From NCBI GenBank assembly GCA_902520685.1, contig CABYPE010000006.1, forward strand, positions 1-44,256: 44,256 bases of DNA, in the 5' to 3' direction. The notes beneath the pieces were generated by a model. The model was not told where the DNA came from, did no database searches, and saw only the letters and a program-made list of their open reading frames with translations. Positions within the stretch are counted from its first letter, which is position 1. Every line of letters begins with the position of its first letter. This stretch comes from an uncultured Pelagibacteraceae bacterium. Lineage in GTDB: Bacteria; Pseudomonadota; Alphaproteobacteria; Pelagibacterales; Pelagibacteraceae. Made by a program: the position numbers and the translations under genes. Below, piece by piece: positions 18,756 to 30,236 of this stretch.

Positions 18756-20789
18756 TTATCCATCTGTTCCTGTTTTTTTAATCTTTATTTTAGAGTTATG
18801 GCAATCAAGCATTGTTTTTGATGATCTAGCAATAACATTGGAGAAATAATAATCTTTATAGTCGACAACTAATTCTTCATTTTTAAAATCTTCTTTAGTT
18901 GACTGGTTTACATTTATTGGAGTTTTATTTTCTTTCTGTAAATTAATAAAATTAATCATACTACTTTTTAATTCATCTTTATCGTTAAATAATTTTCTAT
19001 TATTCATAATTTCAGCAAGTTCGTTAATAATTTGCCAATCTTCTTTTGCTTTACCGGGTGGATAAGAAGCTTTATAGGCTTTTTGTAATTTTCCCTCTAA
19101 ATTTGTAAAATAACCACTTTGCTCTGTATATGCAGCACCGGGTAAAATAATATCTGCAATATCTGCACCTTTGTCTCCATGGCTTCCCTGGTAAATTATA
19201 AATTCATCTTTTTTTGTAAAATTTAAGTTATCTTGTCCTAGTAAATAAATAATTTCAAAATTATTCGATTTTAATTCATTAAATATATTCTTTCCTTCAT
19301 TAATAATCTTTAAATCTAAACTTCCAACAGTTGATGCGTCTGAAGTAAGTTTATTTAATGAATTCCATTCATCATTTATTTTGTTATTTTTTTTTAAAAA
19401 ATTTTTGATCAAATTAAATAAAAACTCTGATGATTGTGACTTAAAAAATGACTCTCCTAAAATTATAAGAGGTTTTTTTGAGTCTAAAATTTTTTTTGAA
19501 ACCTGGTTATTACCCTCAAAAATGTCAACTATTGTTTTTGTTTGGCCATTAAGTGATTGATATGGATATGTTAGATCCCCAATATCATTAAGAGAGATGA
19601 TTTTCGTTGAATTATTTACAAATGATTTTCTAATCCTTGCATTTACAATAGTTGACTCAAATCTTGGATTTGATCCAATTAAAAAAATTAAATCAGATTC
19701 TTCAATTCCATTAATTGATGAATTAAACAAATAATTTTCCCTTTCATTAATACCAACATAATAATTTGATGACCTGCATTCGTAATTTCTTGTATCTAAC
19801 GTTCTATCAAAAAACTCTTTAAAGATATAACTTGTCTCCATATTAGTTAAATCTCCTACAAATCCAGCAATTTTATCTTTTGGTGTTTCTTTGATTTTGG
19901 ATTTTATAATTTTAAAAACTTCTTCCCAATTAGCTTTCTCAAATTTACGGTTGTATTTTATAAATGGAGTATCAAGTCTTTGATTGGAAAGACCATCACA
20001 TGCATACCTAGTTTTGTCTGATATCCATTCTTCATTAATGTCCTCATTGATTAATGGTAAAACTCTTTTGACTTCCCAGCCATAAGTATCAATTCTAATA
20101 TTGGATCCAACAGCATCCATAACATCTATAGACTCTGTTTTTTTTAATTCCCATGGTCTTGCTTCAAACACGTATGGTTTTGATGTTAATGCTCCAACTG
20201 GGCAAAGATCAATTACATTACCTGAAAGTTCTGATTGCACAGACTGTTCCAAGTAAGTTGTAATTTGCATGTCTTCTCCTCTTCCAATTGCTCCAATTTC
20301 TGAAACACCAGCAATCTCTGTTGCAAATCTTACACATCTTGTGCAGTGAATACATCTTGTCATATGAGTTTTAATTAGAGGTCCCATATTTTTTTCTGGG
20401 ACATATCTTTTGTTTTCTTTGAATCTTGATTTATCAACTCCATAAAACATAGACTGATCTTGAAGATCGCATTCTCCACCTTGATCACAGACAGGACAAT
20501 CTAAAGGATGATTTGCGAGTAAAAATTCCATCACTCCTTTTCTAGCTTTTTCCACAAACGCAGTATTAGTTTTAATGTTCATGCCTTCTGCTGCAGGCAT
20601 TGCACAAGAAGCAACAGGTTTTGGAGATTTTTCCATTTCAACTAAGCACATTCTGCAATTACCAGCTATTGAAAGTTTTTCATGATAACAAAATCTAGGA
20701 ATTTCAACTCCGGCTTTTTCACAGGCTTGAAGAACTGTTAGACCTTCTTCAACTTCTATATCAATATCATTTACTTTTAATTTAAGCAT
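18756..20789 (-). CDS. nuoG: NADH-quinone oxidoreductase subunit G
   Basis: NuoG is the largest peripheral subunit of complex I, holding several iron-sulfur clusters. I start it at MLKLKVND (ATG 20789-20787), 8 residues inside the open frame, because the family begins with this beta strand and the overlap with nuoF is then 8 bases, like its neighbours. The product is 677 residues. Iron-sulfur ligand motifs: [18 protein letters not shown] (2Fe-2S), [14 protein letters not shown] (N5 region) and [11 protein letters not shown] (N4), followed by a molybdopterin-oxidoreductase-like domain without a cofactor role. The C-terminal part is Lys/Asn-rich and less conserved, as usual for alphaproteobacteria and mitochondria. 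Confidence 0.95.
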   Translation of the reverse strand: MLKLKVNDIDIEVEEGLTVLQACEKAGVEIPRFCYHEKLSIAGNCRMCLVEMEKSPKPVASCAMPAAEGMNIKTNTAFVEKARKGVMEFLLANHPLDCPVCDQGGECDLQDQSMFYGVDKSRFKENKRYVPEKNMGPLIKTHMTRCIHCTRCVRFATEIAGVSEIGAIGRGEDMQITTYLEQSVQSELSGNVIDLCPVGALTSKPYVFEARPWELKKTESIDVMDAVGSNIRIDTYGWEVKRVLPLINEDINEEWISDKTRYACDGLSNQRLDTPFIKYNRKFEKANWEEVFKIIKSKIKETPKDKIAGFVGDLTNMETSYIFKEFFDRTLDTRNYECRSSNYYVGINERENYLFNSSINGIEESDLIFLIGSNPRFESTIVNARIRKSFVNNSTKIISLNDIGDLTYPYQSLNGQTKTIVDIFEGNNQVSKKILDSKKPLIILGESFFKSQSSEFLFNLIKNFLKKNNKINDEWNSLNKLTSDASTVGSLDLKIINEGKNIFNELKSNNFEIIYLLGQDNLNFTKKDEFIIYQGSHGDKGADIADIILPGAAYTEQSGYFTNLEGKLQKAYKASYPPGKAKEDWQIINELAEIMNNRKLFNDKDELKSSMINFINLQKENKTPINVNQSTKEDFKNEELVVDYKDYYFSNVIARSSKTMLDCHNSKIKIKKTGTDG

Positions 20790-22110
20790 TTTTATCCAGT
20801 AAGTGTTGATCAACTAAATAAGGTATATCTTTTTGTTCTTTAATAATTGGATCAAATTTATTTCGACTTTTAATTTCTTTTGAAAAATGCCTTAGTAAAC
20901 CTTGGACTGGCCATGATGAACCTTCCCCAAAAGCACATATAGTATGACCAGCAATTTGATTTGTCACATCCCCCAGCATATCAATCTCATCTCTAGATGC
21001 TTCACCTTTTGCCATCCGTTCCAACATTCTCCACATCCACCCTGAACCTTCTCTGCAAGGTGTACACTGACCACAACTTTCATGTTTATAAAATCTTGCA
21101 ATTCTTGCCATACATTTAATAATGTCTTGGTCTTTATTAATTACAACTACCCCAGCTGTTCCTAGCCCACTTTTTTCAGCCATTAAAGAGTCAAAATCCA
21201 TAGTTAATGTTTCACATTTTTCTTTAGGTATTAATGGCATTGAAGAACCACCAGGAATTACTGCTTGTAAATTATCCCATCCACCAATTACTCCTCCAGC
21301 ATGAACTTCAATTAATTCTTTTAAAGGAATATTCATTTCTTCTTCAACATTGCAGGGGTTATTAACATTACCTGATATACAAAAAATTTTAGTACCTGTA
21401 TTTTTTTCTCTACCTAAAGACGCAAACCATTTTCCACCTCTTCTAAGAATTGTTGGAACCACAGCTATAGTTTCAACGTTATTAATTATTGTTGGGCACC
21501 CATAAAGTCCTATCAATGCAGGAAAAGGTGGTTTTAATCTTGGTTGACCTTTTTTTCCCTCTATACTTTCAAGTAATGCTGTCTCTTCACCACAAATATA
21601 AGCTCCAGCACCATAATGAATGTAAATATCTAAATCCCATCCTGTTCCAGCTGCATTTTTACCAATTAAATTTTTTTCATAGGCTTCATCGATTGCAGCT
21701 TGAAGTTTTTGTCCATCAACAAAATATTCTCCTCTTATATAAATATAACAAACGTGAGCTTGAACTGCATAAGAGGCTATCAAACATCCCTCAATTAATT
21801 TATGAGGTTCAAATCTAAGAATATCTCTATCTTTACAAGTGCCTGGTTCAGACTCATCACCATTAATTACCAAATAGTGAGGCCTTGAACCAACTTCCTT
21901 AGGTGCAAATGACCACTTTAATCCGGTAGGAAAACCAGCGCCACCTCTACCTCTGAGCTGAGAATCTTTAATTTCGTTAATTATCCAATCTCTTCCTTTG
22001 CTCGTAAGATCCTTAGTATTAATCCAATCACCTCTTTTTTGAGAGGATGCTACATCAGGACCTAGATCATTATATAAGTTTTGAAATATTCTATCTTGAT
22101 CTTTAAGCAT
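20782..22110 (-). CDS. nuoF: NADH-quinone oxidoreductase subunit F
   Basis: NuoF is the NADH- and FMN-binding entry point of complex I. It has 442 residues. Motifs: [17 protein letters not shown] (NADH site), the FMN-binding region with [33 protein letters not shown], and the N3 cluster ligands [15 protein letters not shown] plus a distal cysteine in [10 protein letters not shown]. Its start overlaps nuoE by 8 bases and its end overlaps nuoG by 8. Confidence 0.98.
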   Translation of the reverse strand: MLKDQDRIFQNLYNDLGPDVASSQKRGDWINTKDLTSKGRDWIINEIKDSQLRGRGGAGFPTGLKWSFAPKEVGSRPHYLVINGDESEPGTCKDRDILRFEPHKLIEGCLIASYAVQAHVCYIYIRGEYFVDGQKLQAAIDEAYEKNLIGKNAAGTGWDLDIYIHYGAGAYICGEETALLESIEGKKGQPRLKPPFPALIGLYGCPTIINNVETIAVVPTILRRGGKWFASLGREKNTGTKIFCISGNVNNPCNVEEEMNIPLKELIEVHAGGVIGGWDNLQAVIPGGSSMPLIPKEKCETLTMDFDSLMAEKSGLGTAGVVVINKDQDIIKCMARIARFYKHESCGQCTPCREGSGWMWRMLERMAKGEASRDEIDMLGDVTNQIAGHTICAFGEGSSWPVQGLLRHFSKEIKSRNKFDPIIKEQKDIPYLVDQHLLDKNA

Positions 22111-22711
22111 TTTTCAAATCCATAAGTGTTTTTCTGTTGTTTTCAGGTTCATTATTTACTCTTCCTCTATAAGAGCCTGGTTTAGGTGTTTCATCATTTA
22201 AAATTTTATCTAAAATTTTTAAAGTTTTCTCTTTGTCAAGATCTTCATAATAATAATCGTTTATTTGCATCATTGGTGCATTTACACAGGCACCTAAACA
22301 TTCAACTTCCATCCAAGAACAACTTTTGTCTCTTGAAAGTTCAGACTCATTTTTTGAGATTTTTTCCTTACATGCTTCAACTAATTTATATGCACCTCTA
22401 ATCATGCATGGTGTGGTTGTGCAAACTTGAACAAAATACTTTCCAACAGGTGCTAAATTATACATGGTGTAAAATGTAGCCACTTCATACACTTTGATAT
22501 AGGGCATATCTAAAAATTTTCCTATATACTTCATCGCTGCTAGCGGTATCCAGTTATTATTCTGTTTTTGAGCAATATAGAGTAAAGCCATCACTGAACT
22601 TTGTTGTTTTCCTTTTGGATATTTTGAAACAATTGCATTAGCTGCCTCTAACGAAGAAGGACTAAACTCAAAACTTTCAGGTTGATTTTTTGCAGGTCTT
22701 CTTAAACTCAT
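22103..22711 (-). CDS. nuoE: NADH-quinone oxidoreductase subunit E
   Basis: This 24 kDa-type subunit holds the 2Fe-2S cluster N1a beside NuoF. The 202-residue protein has the four ligands in [11 protein letters not shown] and [11 protein letters not shown], in the usual thioredoxin-like fold, and the helical N-terminal [18 protein letters not shown] block. A polar C-terminal tail after about residue 175 is common in alphaproteobacterial versions. It overlaps nuoD by 4 bases and nuoF by 8. Confidence 0.97.
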   Translation of the reverse strand: MSLRRPAKNQPESFEFSPSSLEAANAIVSKYPKGKQQSSVMALLYIAQKQNNNWIPLAAMKYIGKFLDMPYIKVYEVATFYTMYNLAPVGKYFVQVCTTTPCMIRGAYKLVEACKEKISKNESELSRDKSCSWMEVECLGACVNAPMMQINDYYYEDLDKEKTLKILDKILNDETPKPGSYRGRVNNEPENNRKTLMDLKNA

Positions 22712-23883
22712 CTATCTACCTCTCCGAATACAATATCTAATGAGCCTAATACAGCAGGAACATCTGCTAACATATGTCCTTTAATTAAATAATCCATTGA
22801 CTGTAAATGTGAAAATCCTGGTGCTCTAATTTTACATTTATAAGGTTTACTTGATCCATCTGAAATTAAATAAACTCCAAACTCTCCTTTTGGAGCCTCA
22901 ACAGCGGTATATATTTCATCTTTAGGGACTCTATATCCTTCTGTAAATAATTTAAAATGATGAATTAAAGCTTCCATGGATTGCTTTAATTCTTTTTTTG
23001 GAGGAGGGGTAATTTTACCATCTTGTGATTTAATAGGTCCCTTTTCCATTTTAGATAGACATTGTTTTATTATTGAAATACTCTCTTTCATTTCTTCAAT
23101 TCTACATAGGTAACGATCATAACAATCACCATTTTTACCAACAGGTATTTTAAAATCTAATTGATCATAACAATCATAAGGCTGAGATTTTCTTAAATCC
23201 CAGGGAACACCCGAACCTCTGATCATCACACCAGTAAATGAATAATCTAAAGCATCGCTTTTTGTTACAATTCCTATGTCGACATTTCTTTGTTTAAAAA
23301 TTCTATTGTCAGTCAAAAGATTTTCTAAATCATTAATTATTTTTGGAAATGAGTCACAAAATTTAAGTATATCATCTTCTAAGCCAGCTGGAAGATCTTG
23401 ATGAACTCCACCAGCTCTAAAGTAGTTTGCATGAAGCCTAGATCCTGATGCTCTCTCATAAAATGTCATTAAAGTCTCTCGCTCCTCAAATCCCCATAAA
23501 GATGGCGTAAGAGCACCAACATCAAGGGCCTGAGTAGTAACATTTAAAATATGACTTAAAATTCTACCAATCTCACAAAATATTACTCGAATGTATTGAG
23601 CTCTTAATGGGACTTCAATTTTTAAGATTTTTTCTATTGCTAATGCAAAAGCATGTTCTTGGTTCATTGGTGCCACATAATCTAATCTATCAAAATAAGG
23701 TACAGCTTGCATATAGGTTTTGTTTTCAATAAGTTTTTCTGTTCCTCTGTGAAGTAAACCTATGTGTGGATCAGCTTTTTCTACAACTTCTCCATCTAAT
23801 TCAAGTATCAGTCTTAAAACTCCATGTGCTGCTGGATGTTGGGGTCCAAAGTTTAAGTTAAGATTTTTAATTTTTTTTGTCAT
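22708..23883 (-). CDS. nuoD: NADH-quinone oxidoreductase subunit D
   Basis: NuoD is the 49 kDa-type subunit that lines the quinone site at the foot of the peripheral arm, related to the large subunit of NiFe hydrogenases. It has 391 residues. Motifs: [22 protein letters not shown] (the histidine loop at the quinone site), [14 protein letters not shown], and the C-terminal [18 protein letters not shown]. The nickel-ligating cysteines are absent, as in all complex I members. The gene overlaps nuoC by 17 bases and nuoE by 4. Confidence 0.98.
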   Translation of the reverse strand: MTKKIKNLNLNFGPQHPAAHGVLRLILELDGEVVEKADPHIGLLHRGTEKLIENKTYMQAVPYFDRLDYVAPMNQEHAFALAIEKILKIEVPLRAQYIRVIFCEIGRILSHILNVTTQALDVGALTPSLWGFEERETLMTFYERASGSRLHANYFRAGGVHQDLPAGLEDDILKFCDSFPKIINDLENLLTDNRIFKQRNVDIGIVTKSDALDYSFTGVMIRGSGVPWDLRKSQPYDCYDQLDFKIPVGKNGDCYDRYLCRIEEMKESISIIKQCLSKMEKGPIKSQDGKITPPPKKELKQSMEALIHHFKLFTEGYRVPKDEIYTAVEAPKGEFGVYLISDGSSKPYKCKIRAPGFSHLQSMDYLIKGHMLADVPAVLGSLDIVFGEVDR

Positions 23884-24472
23884 TATCTTCAGTTAGTTCT
23901 TTTATATACCTGGTTCCTTCCCATGGACTCTCGTAGTCAAAATTTCTATAATTTTGTTCTAACTTCACTGTTTCGTTAATAACTTTTTTTTGTTCCTCAC
24001 TATATCTAACCTCTGTATGTCCTGTTAAAGGGAAATCTTTACGTAATGGGTGACCTTCAAATCCATAATCAGTAAGTATTCTTCTTAAATCTGGATGGTC
24101 TTTAAAATTAACTCCATACATATCGAAAACTTCTCTTTCCATCCAATTTGCAGAAGGGAAAATTGAAGTTAATGAATTTATGACTTCATTTTCATTAATA
24201 TAATAGCTTAAAATTATCCTTTGATTAAATTCATGACTCAATAAGAGATAAATCATTTTAAATCTTTGAAGTTCTTCAGGGTAGTCGACAGCAGTAATAT
24301 CAATTAATTGCCTAAATTTTGTATCCTTATTAGTTTTTAAAAAAAGAATAACATCAATCAAATCTTCTTTATTTATATCTATATAAAGTTGATTATGTAA
24401 TATTTTGGATTGATCTATTTTTGTTGTTAATTCAGAGTTAATTTTTTTTTCTAATTCTATTAAAGTATTCAT
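23867..24472 (-). CDS. nuoC: NADH-quinone oxidoreductase subunit C
   Basis: This is the 30 kDa-type subunit of the complex I peripheral arm, a structural partner of NuoD, encoded separately here and not fused to NuoD as in E. coli. The 201 residues include the signature [20 protein letters not shown] and then [20 protein letters not shown], both diagnostic. It starts 5 bases after nuoB and overlaps the nuoD start by 17 bases. Confidence 0.97.
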   Translation of the reverse strand: MNTLIELEKKINSELTTKIDQSKILHNQLYIDINKEDLIDVILFLKTNKDTKFRQLIDITAVDYPEELQRFKMIYLLLSHEFNQRIILSYYINENEVINSLTSIFPSANWMEREVFDMYGVNFKDHPDLRRILTDYGFEGHPLRKDFPLTGHTEVRYSEEQKKVINETVKLEQNYRNFDYESPWEGTRYIKELTEDNDKKN

Positions 24473-24477
24473 AACAA

Positions 24478-24993
24478 TTATCTACTCAGAGAGCCTTTGT
24501 TTCTAATTTTTTTTTGTAATTGTAAAATTCCATAAAGTAATGCTTCAGCAGAAGGTGGGCACCCTGGGACATAAACATCTACTGGAACTATTCGATCACA
24601 ACCTCTAACTACAGAATAAGAATAATGGTAATATCCACCACCATTTGCGCAGCTACCCATAGATATTACATATCTTGGTTCTGGCATTTGATCATAAACC
24701 TTCCTTAATGCTGGAGCCATCTTATTTGTAAGAGTGCCTGCTACTATCATTACATCTGATTGTCTTGGTGAGCCACGTGGTGCTGCTCCAAACCTTTCCA
24801 AATCATATCTTGGCATTGCTGTCTGCATCATTTCAACTGCACAGCATGCCAAACCAAATGTCATCCAATGAAGTGATCCAGATCTAGACCAATTAACTAA
24901 GTTATCAAATGAAGTTGTAATAAAACCATTCTTACTAAAATCTTCTGCTAATTTTTTGAATTCTTCTGGTACTTGATCTAGTTTATTATTCAT
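24478..24993 (-). CDS. nuoB: NADH-quinone oxidoreductase subunit B
   Basis: NuoB carries cluster N2, the last electron carrier before quinone. In 171 residues the ligands appear as [14 protein letters not shown] (paired cysteines), [14 protein letters not shown] and [14 protein letters not shown], all expected for N2. Length and motifs are normal. It starts 9 bases after nuoA and ends 5 bases before nuoC. Confidence 0.98.
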   Translation of the reverse strand: MNNKLDQVPEEFKKLAEDFSKNGFITTSFDNLVNWSRSGSLHWMTFGLACCAVEMMQTAMPRYDLERFGAAPRGSPRQSDVMIVAGTLTNKMAPALRKVYDQMPEPRYVISMGSCANGGGYYHYSYSVVRGCDRIVPVDVYVPGCPPSAEALLYGILQLQKKIRNKGSLSR

Positions 24994-25002
24994 AAATTAA
25001 AA

Positions 25003-25371
25003 TTATTCCCAGTCTAAAGCACCTTTTTTCCATTCATATATAAATCCGACTGTTAGTATGAATAAAAAAATCATCATTGATGTAAAACCAAGTAAACCTA
25101 TATTTCCTAAAGATATTGCCCATGGAAAAAGAAACGCAATTTCTAAATCAAAAATTATAAAAAGAATTGCTACTAAATAAAATCTTACATCAAATTCCAT
25201 CCTAGAATCTTGAAAAGGTTCAAATCCACATTCATATGCAGACAATTTTTCTGGATCAGGATTTTTTGGAGACAAAATAAAATTAATTATAACAAAAGCG
25301 CAACTTAGACCAAAAGCTATCACTAGGAATAAAATTATCGGTAAATATTCTTTTAAAAAATCCGCAGTCAT
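25003..25371 (-). CDS. nuoA: NADH-quinone oxidoreductase subunit A
   Basis: NuoA is the first gene of the complex I cluster, a three-helix membrane subunit of 122 residues. Motifs: [41 protein letters not shown] region, including the conserved cysteine of the loop and the helix 2 acidic residues. The 207 bases upstream (25372-25578) contain no gene and presumably hold the nuo promoter or a read-through leader from the tRNA genes; I see AT-rich sequence with TATAAA-like boxes but no confident -35/-10 pair and no clear Shine-Dalgarno. Confidence 0.97.
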   Translation of the reverse strand: MTADFLKEYLPIILFLVIAFGLSCAFVIINFILSPKNPDPEKLSAYECGFEPFQDSRMEFDVRFYLVAILFIIFDLEIAFLFPWAISLGNIGLLGFTSMMIFLFILTVGFIYEWKKGALDWE

Positions 25372-25578
25372 AAAGTAAACTATATTAATCTTTGAATAAG
25401 AAAATTCCGATAAGACTCATACTATAGTTGTTTTTTTGTAAAATAAAAGTTTTTATATCACAGTTAAATTCACTCTTTTTATAGTAATTTTTAAACGTAT
25501 TTATAGTGCAAATTGGTCACGTATTTTATGCCTTATTTAGTAACTGAATTAAAAAAATTGAGAATCGTTATCATATTG

Positions 25579-25655
25579 TGGCGGGAGTGAAGGGACTCGA
25601 ACCCTCGACCTATCGCGTGACAGGCGATCGCTCTAACCAACTGAGCTACACCCCC
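25579..25655 (-). tRNA. tRNA-Asp (GTC)
   Basis: On the minus strand a complete 77-base cloverleaf is visible. The acceptor GGGGGTG pairs with CACTCCC, the D-arm reads GCTCAGTTGGTTAGAGC, the anticodon loop CTGTCAC gives GTC, and the T-loop is TTCGAGT within paired stems. Discriminator G and a genomically encoded CCA follow. It lies 14 bases after tRNA-Val, so the two are likely processed from one precursor. Confidence 0.97.
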
Positions 25656-25669
25656 ACATATGACAATTT

Positions 25670-25746
25670 TGGTGGGCAGTAAAGGACTCGAACCTTTGAC
25701 CCCCTCGGTGTAAACGAGATGCTCTACCAACTGAGCTAACCGCCCC
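25670..25746 (-). tRNA. tRNA-Val (TAC)
   Basis: This is a 77-base cloverleaf on the minus strand. The acceptor GGGGCGG pairs with the 3' strand ACTGCCC with minor wobble or mismatch, the anticodon loop TTTACAC gives TAC, and the anticodon stem is TCTCG/CGAGG. The T-arm carries GTTCGAGTC. Discriminator A and CCA are encoded. Its 5' end is 48 bases after the lon stop codon. Confidence 0.96.
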
Positions 25747-25794
25747 AAAATATCGGTACTATTACATTAAGGTGAGTACAAAGTAAATTATTTA

Positions 25795-28173
25795 TTATTG
25801 AATACTGGCTTGAGATTTATCGTCTTTTTTACTTAAATCAACCTCAACCCACTCTGTTCTTTTCAGCTCTTTTGTCAAAGATATTTTTAAAACTTGATCA
25901 GCAAATTCTACGGGAGTAATTTTTATTTCATCAATAATTTTCTTAGGCATATCAACTAAATCTTTTTCATTTTCTTTGGGTATAATTACTTCTTTAATAC
26001 CAGCTCTGTGAGCTGCTAATAATTTTTCTTTTAGTCCACCTATAGGAAGAACTTGACCAGTAATTGTTACTTCTCCTGTCATAGCCACATCTCTCCTAAC
26101 TGGTATGTTTGTTAGAGACGAAACAATTGACGTAACCATTCCTACTCCAGCAGATGGGCCATCTTTTGGTGTAGCTCCTTCAGGTACATGAATATGAAAA
26201 TCTTTTTTTTCAAAAAGTGGGGGTATAATTCCATATTCTAAACATTTTGATCTAACAAAAGATTTTGCAGCTTTAACTGATTCTTGCATCACATCTCCTA
26301 ATTTACCGGTAATTTGCATTCTTCCTTTGCCGGGCATAGTCACAGTCTCAATTTTCAAGATTTCTCCACCATATTCAGTCCAAGCTAAACCAGTTACAAT
26401 ACCAACCTTATTATCAGACTCTAATTCACCAAATTTATATTTTGCAACTCCTAGAAAATCTGAGAGATTTATTTTATTAATTTCTACATTTTTTTTCTCA
26501 CCAGCTACAACTTTTTTTACAACTTTTCTTGCTAGTTTTGAAATCTCTCTTTCAAGATTTCTAACACCTGATTCTTTGGTGTAGCTTCTGATTACTTCTT
26601 GAATGATATTTTTTTCAAGTTTCATCTCATCTTCTTTTACACCATTATCTTTAATCTGCTTTGGTAGTAGGAATTTATTAGCAATATTGATTTTCTCATC
26701 TTCTGTATAACCAGCTAATCTTATAACCTCCATTCTATCTAATAAAGGAGGTAAAATATTTAACGTATTTGCAGTTGTTACAAACATCACATCTGACAAA
26801 TCATAATCGACCTCTAGATAGTGATCATTAAAAGTTGTGTTTTGTTCTGGATCCAAAGCTTCTAAAAGAGCTGATGAAGGGTCGCCTCTATAATCATTAC
26901 CAATTTTATCAATTTCATCTAGCAAAATTAGAGGATTTTTTGTGCCAGCTTTTTTCATCATTTGAATTATTTTTCCTGGCAAAGAACCAATATAAGTTCT
27001 TCTATGACCTCGTATTTCAGCTTCATCTCTCATTCCACCTACTGACATTCTAACAAACTCTCTATTTGTTGCTTTTGCAATAGATTTACCTAAAGAAGTT
27101 TTGCCAACTCCAGGAGGACCAACTAAACAAAGTATAGGACCCTTGATTTTGTCCATTCTTTTTTGGACCGCTAAAAATTCGATTATTCTTTCTTTAACTT
27201 TTTCTAAACCAAAATGATCTTTATCTAAAACATCTAGTGCTTTTCCTAAATCAATAGCAACCTCGCTTTTTTTATGCCATGGAAGCTCTATCATCCAATC
27301 TAAATAATTCCTTACGACAGTAGCTTCAGCTGACATTGGACTCATATTTTTTAATTTTTTTAATTCTTGAAGACATTTTTTCTCAACTTCTTTTGGCATT
27401 TTTGATTTCAAGATTGACTTATTCAAACTAGTATTTTCATCTTTACCATCTTCAATTTCACCCAGCTCTTTTTGAATCGCTTTTAATTGCTCATTTAAAT
27501 AGTATTCTCTTTGAGTTTTTTCCATTTGGGTTTTTACTCTTCCTCTAATTCTTTTTTCTACACCAATTATACTAGTTTCATTTTCCATTATTTTAATAAT
27601 GGCGTTTAATCTTTTCTTAACATCAACAGTTTCAAAAATTTGCTGCTTCTCAGAGATTGTTGCAGCTATATGAGAGGCAATGTTATCAGCAATTTGAGAT
27701 GGTTCTTTTAGTTGTTTAATCGTGTTTATTGTTTCATTCGAAATTTTTTTATTTATTGAACTGAGTTTTTCTAGTCTTCTTATTGCTGTAGCAGCCAGTG
27801 GATAAAGATCCTCATCTTTATCAAAAATATCATTATGCGAAGTATATTCACATGTTATAAATTTTTCATTATCTTTAAAATCCAAAATCTTAACTCTTTT
27901 TAGACCTTCAACTAAAACTTTAACTGTACCATCCGGTAATTTTAAAAGTTGTAAGATACTTCCCTCACAACCATACATAAAAACATCAGTTTTTTTAGGA
28001 TCGTCAATTTCTGAATTTTTTTGTGTTACAAGGATAATTTTTTTTTCCTTTTTCATCACCTCATTAAGTGCTGATATAGATTTGTCTCTACCAACAAACA
28101 AAGGTATTACCATACTTGGAAATACAACAATGTCTCTTAGAGGCAATAATGGTAATGATATTTTTACTTCCAT
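25795..28173 (-). CDS. lon: ATP-dependent protease Lon
   Basis: Lon is a cytoplasmic AAA+ serine protease that degrades damaged and regulatory proteins. The 792 residues contain the N-terminal substrate domain (LPLLPLRDIVVFPSMVIPLF), Walker A GPPGVGKTSLGKS, Walker B LILLDEIDKIG, and the protease domain with catalytic serine in PKDGPSAGVGM and lysine in GGLKEKLLAAHRAG. Length is standard (E. coli 784). It follows clpX by 61 bases and lies upstream of tRNA-Val. No frame or motif defects were seen. Confidence 0.98.
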   Translation of the reverse strand: MEVKISLPLLPLRDIVVFPSMVIPLFVGRDKSISALNEVMKKEKKIILVTQKNSEIDDPKKTDVFMYGCEGSILQLLKLPDGTVKVLVEGLKRVKILDFKDNEKFITCEYTSHNDIFDKDEDLYPLAATAIRRLEKLSSINKKISNETINTIKQLKEPSQIADNIASHIAATISEKQQIFETVDVKKRLNAIIKIMENETSIIGVEKRIRGRVKTQMEKTQREYYLNEQLKAIQKELGEIEDGKDENTSLNKSILKSKMPKEVEKKCLQELKKLKNMSPMSAEATVVRNYLDWMIELPWHKKSEVAIDLGKALDVLDKDHFGLEKVKERIIEFLAVQKRMDKIKGPILCLVGPPGVGKTSLGKSIAKATNREFVRMSVGGMRDEAEIRGHRRTYIGSLPGKIIQMMKKAGTKNPLILLDEIDKIGNDYRGDPSSALLEALDPEQNTTFNDHYLEVDYDLSDVMFVTTANTLNILPPLLDRMEVIRLAGYTEDEKINIANKFLLPKQIKDNGVKEDEMKLEKNIIQEVIRSYTKESGVRNLEREISKLARKVVKKVVAGEKKNVEINKINLSDFLGVAKYKFGELESDNKVGIVTGLAWTEYGGEILKIETVTMPGKGRMQITGKLGDVMQESVKAAKSFVRSKCLEYGIIPPLFEKKDFHIHVPEGATPKDGPSAGVGMVTSIVSSLTNIPVRRDVAMTGEVTITGQVLPIGGLKEKLLAAHRAGIKEVIIPKENEKDLVDMPKKIIDEIKITPVEFADQVLKISLTKELKRTEWVEVDLSKKDDKSQASIQ

Positions 28174-28234
28174 ACCATGAATATGGATATTAAATCTTAT
28201 ATTGCAATAGCTTTTTAATAGTTATTAGTGTGTA

Positions 28235-29503
28235 TTAAGCCGCTGAGGTTTTGTTGTTTTTTGATTTACTTTCACCTTTTGAATGCACCAAAATTGGCTG
28301 GGTTTGACCTTTAACTGCTGATGCGTCAACAATAACTTCTTCAACATTATCTTGACTTGGTAAATCATACATTGTTTTCAACAAAATATTTTCTAAGATC
28401 GATCTAAGACCTCTCGCACCAGTTTTTTTAGCTATTGCTTTATGTGCAATTTCTTTTAAAGCATTATCTTTAAATATTAACTTTGCACCATCTAATTTAA
28501 ATAATTCTTGATACTGTTTAGTAAGAGAATTTTTTGGTTCTTGTAAAATTTTAATTAATGATTTTTCATCTAAGTCTTCAAGGGTTGCAATCATTGGCAA
28601 TCTTCCAATAAATTCAGGTATTAAACCATATTTTAAAAGATCTTCCGGTTCTAAACTTTTCATCCATTCACCAGTTTTTTTATCTTGAGTATTTTTAACA
28701 TCTGCCCCAAAACCAATTGATGTTCCTTTGTCTCTTTGAGAAATTATTTTATCCAAACCTGCGAAAGCTCCACCACAAATAAATAGTATATTAGTTGTAT
28801 CAACTTGTAAAAATTCTTGTTGTGGATGTTTTCTACCTCCCTGTGGTGGAACACTTGCAACTGTTCCTTCCATTATTTTTAAAAGAGCCTGTTGAACACC
28901 TTCACCTGAAACATCTCTAGTAATAGAGGGATTTTCTGATTTTCTACTTATTTTATCAACCTCATCTATATATACAATTCCTCTCTGTGCTTTTTCAACA
29001 TTGTAATCTGCAGTTTGAAGTAACTTTAATATAATGTTTTCAACATCCTCACCAACATAGCCTGCTTCTGTTAAAGTTGTTGCGTCAGCCATTGTAAATG
29101 GAACATCTAAGATTCTTGCAAGTGTTTGTGCTAATAATGTTTTTCCACATCCAGTGGGACCTACTAGAAGAATATTGGACTTAGCAAGTTCAACATTTTT
29201 ACTAGTCTTATTCTCATAATTTAATCTTTTGTAATGGTTGTGAACTGCTACAGATAAAACTTTTTTAGCGTGAGCTTGGCCTATTACATAATCATCTAAG
29301 ACTGTGCAAATTTCTTTTGGTGAAGGTAAACCATCTTGATGTTTTACAAAAGTGTCTTTATTTTCCTCTTTTATAATATCCATGCAAAGTTCAACACATT
29401 CATCACAGATAAAAACTGTTGGTCCAGCAATAAGTTTTCTAACTTCGTGTTGACTTTTGCCACAGAAAGAACAATACAAAATATTTTTGTTATTTGTGTT
29501 CAT
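28235..29503 (-). CDS. clpX: ATP-dependent Clp protease ATP-binding subunit ClpX
   Basis: ClpX is the AAA+ unfoldase that feeds substrates to ClpP. The N-terminal zinc-binding domain has C11, C14, C33 and C36 (CSFC and CDEC). The ATPase core shows Walker [13 protein letters not shown], Walker [10 protein letters not shown] and the pore loop GYVGEDVE region, plus the IGF-type ClpP-contact loop (IGFGAD). It has 422 residues, close to the E. coli 424. The 88-base gap to clpP contains a perfect TATAAT on the minus strand (29539-29534) that could be the -10 of a gene-specific promoter, though no well-spaced -35 is visible. Confidence 0.98.
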   Translation of the reverse strand: MNTNNKNILYCSFCGKSQHEVRKLIAGPTVFICDECVELCMDIIKEENKDTFVKHQDGLPSPKEICTVLDDYVIGQAHAKKVLSVAVHNHYKRLNYENKTSKNVELAKSNILLVGPTGCGKTLLAQTLARILDVPFTMADATTLTEAGYVGEDVENIILKLLQTADYNVEKAQRGIVYIDEVDKISRKSENPSITRDVSGEGVQQALLKIMEGTVASVPPQGGRKHPQQEFLQVDTTNILFICGGAFAGLDKIISQRDKGTSIGFGADVKNTQDKKTGEWMKSLEPEDLLKYGLIPEFIGRLPMIATLEDLDEKSLIKILQEPKNSLTKQYQELFKLDGAKLIFKDNALKEIAHKAIAKKTGARGLRSILENILLKTMYDLPSQDNVEEVIVDASAVKGQTQPILVHSKGESKSKNNKTSAA

Positions 29504-29591
29504 AATTTTTATATCGAATCAAAATAATACTTTATTATATGAGACTCGTTGATATCAAGTTTCAAATTAACTTACTTCAATATATGGTGTA

Positions 29592-30203
29592 TTAAGATCT
29601 TTTTTCTACAACTTCGTCTATTAAACCAAATGATTTAGCTACATCTGCTGTCATAAAGTTATCTCTTTCAAGGGCACTTTTTATTTCATCTACACTTTTT
29701 TCAGTATGTTTAGAATAAATTTCATTTAATCTTTTCTTTAATGATAGAACTTCATTAGCGTGTATCTCTATATCTGTGGCTTGCCCCTGAAAACCAGCTG
29801 ATGGTTGATGAACCATTATTCTAGAATTGGGTAATGAAAATCTTTTGCCTTTTGTGCCTGCTGCAAGAAGAAATGATCCCATCGATGCAGCTTGACCAAT
29901 ACAAAGAGTAGAAATCTCAGGTTTAATATACTGCATTGTGTCGTAAATACCAAGTCCCGCAGTAACCAAACCTCCTGGACTATTAATATACAGATAAATT
30001 TCTTTTTTTGGATCTTCCGCCTCTAAAAACAATAATTGCGCGGTAATTAATGAGGCAACGTTATCATTTATTTGACCAGTTAAAAATATAATCCTCTCTT
30101 TTAAAAGTCTTGAATAAATATCATAAGCCCTCTCACCTTTACTTGATTGCTCTACAACCATAGGCACTAAATTACTCATATGTTCTGAAATTTTATTTAT
30201 CAT
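29592..30203 (-). CDS. clpP: ATP-dependent Clp protease proteolytic subunit ClpP
   Basis: ClpP is the tetradecameric serine peptidase partner of ClpX. The catalytic triad is S107 (GQAASMGS), H132 (MVHQPSAG) and D181 (ERDNFMTA), with the same spacing as the E. coli enzyme. The 203 residues include a short N-terminal segment before the conserved [18 protein letters not shown]. It lies 33 bases after tig, in the common order tig-clpP-clpX-lon. Confidence 0.98.
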   Translation of the reverse strand: MINKISEHMSNLVPMVVEQSSKGERAYDIYSRLLKERIIFLTGQINDNVASLITAQLLFLEAEDPKKEIYLYINSPGGLVTAGLGIYDTMQYIKPEISTLCIGQAASMGSFLLAAGTKGKRFSLPNSRIMVHQPSAGFQGQATDIEIHANEVLSLKKRLNEIYSKHTEKSVDEIKSALERDNFMTADVAKSFGLIDEVVEKRS

Positions 30204-30236
30204 AAAGCTGATTCGAATTACTTATACAACTTGAGA

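Noticed and set aside
20790..20813. Upstream ATG extending NuoG by 8 residues (MINTYWIK)
   Set aside because: The family starts at the first beta strand MLKLKVND, and the shorter form gives the same overlap as its neighbours.
25372..25578. Search for a nuo promoter or a regulatory RNA before nuoA
   Set aside because: Several TATAAA-like boxes occur but none has a suitably spaced -35, and no strong stem is visible.
25533..25748. A 71-residue open frame starting MGRLAQLVEHLVYTEG on the minus strand
   Set aside because: It is the translation of the tRNA-Val and tRNA-Asp genes, a well-known false protein; the tRNA structures explain the sequence fully.
29534..29539. Perfect TATAAT upstream of clpX considered as a promoter or heat-shock promoter
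   Set aside because: The nearest TTGATA is only 13 bases away, too close for a standard promoter, and the heat-shock consensus does not fit; mentioned in the clpX entry only.
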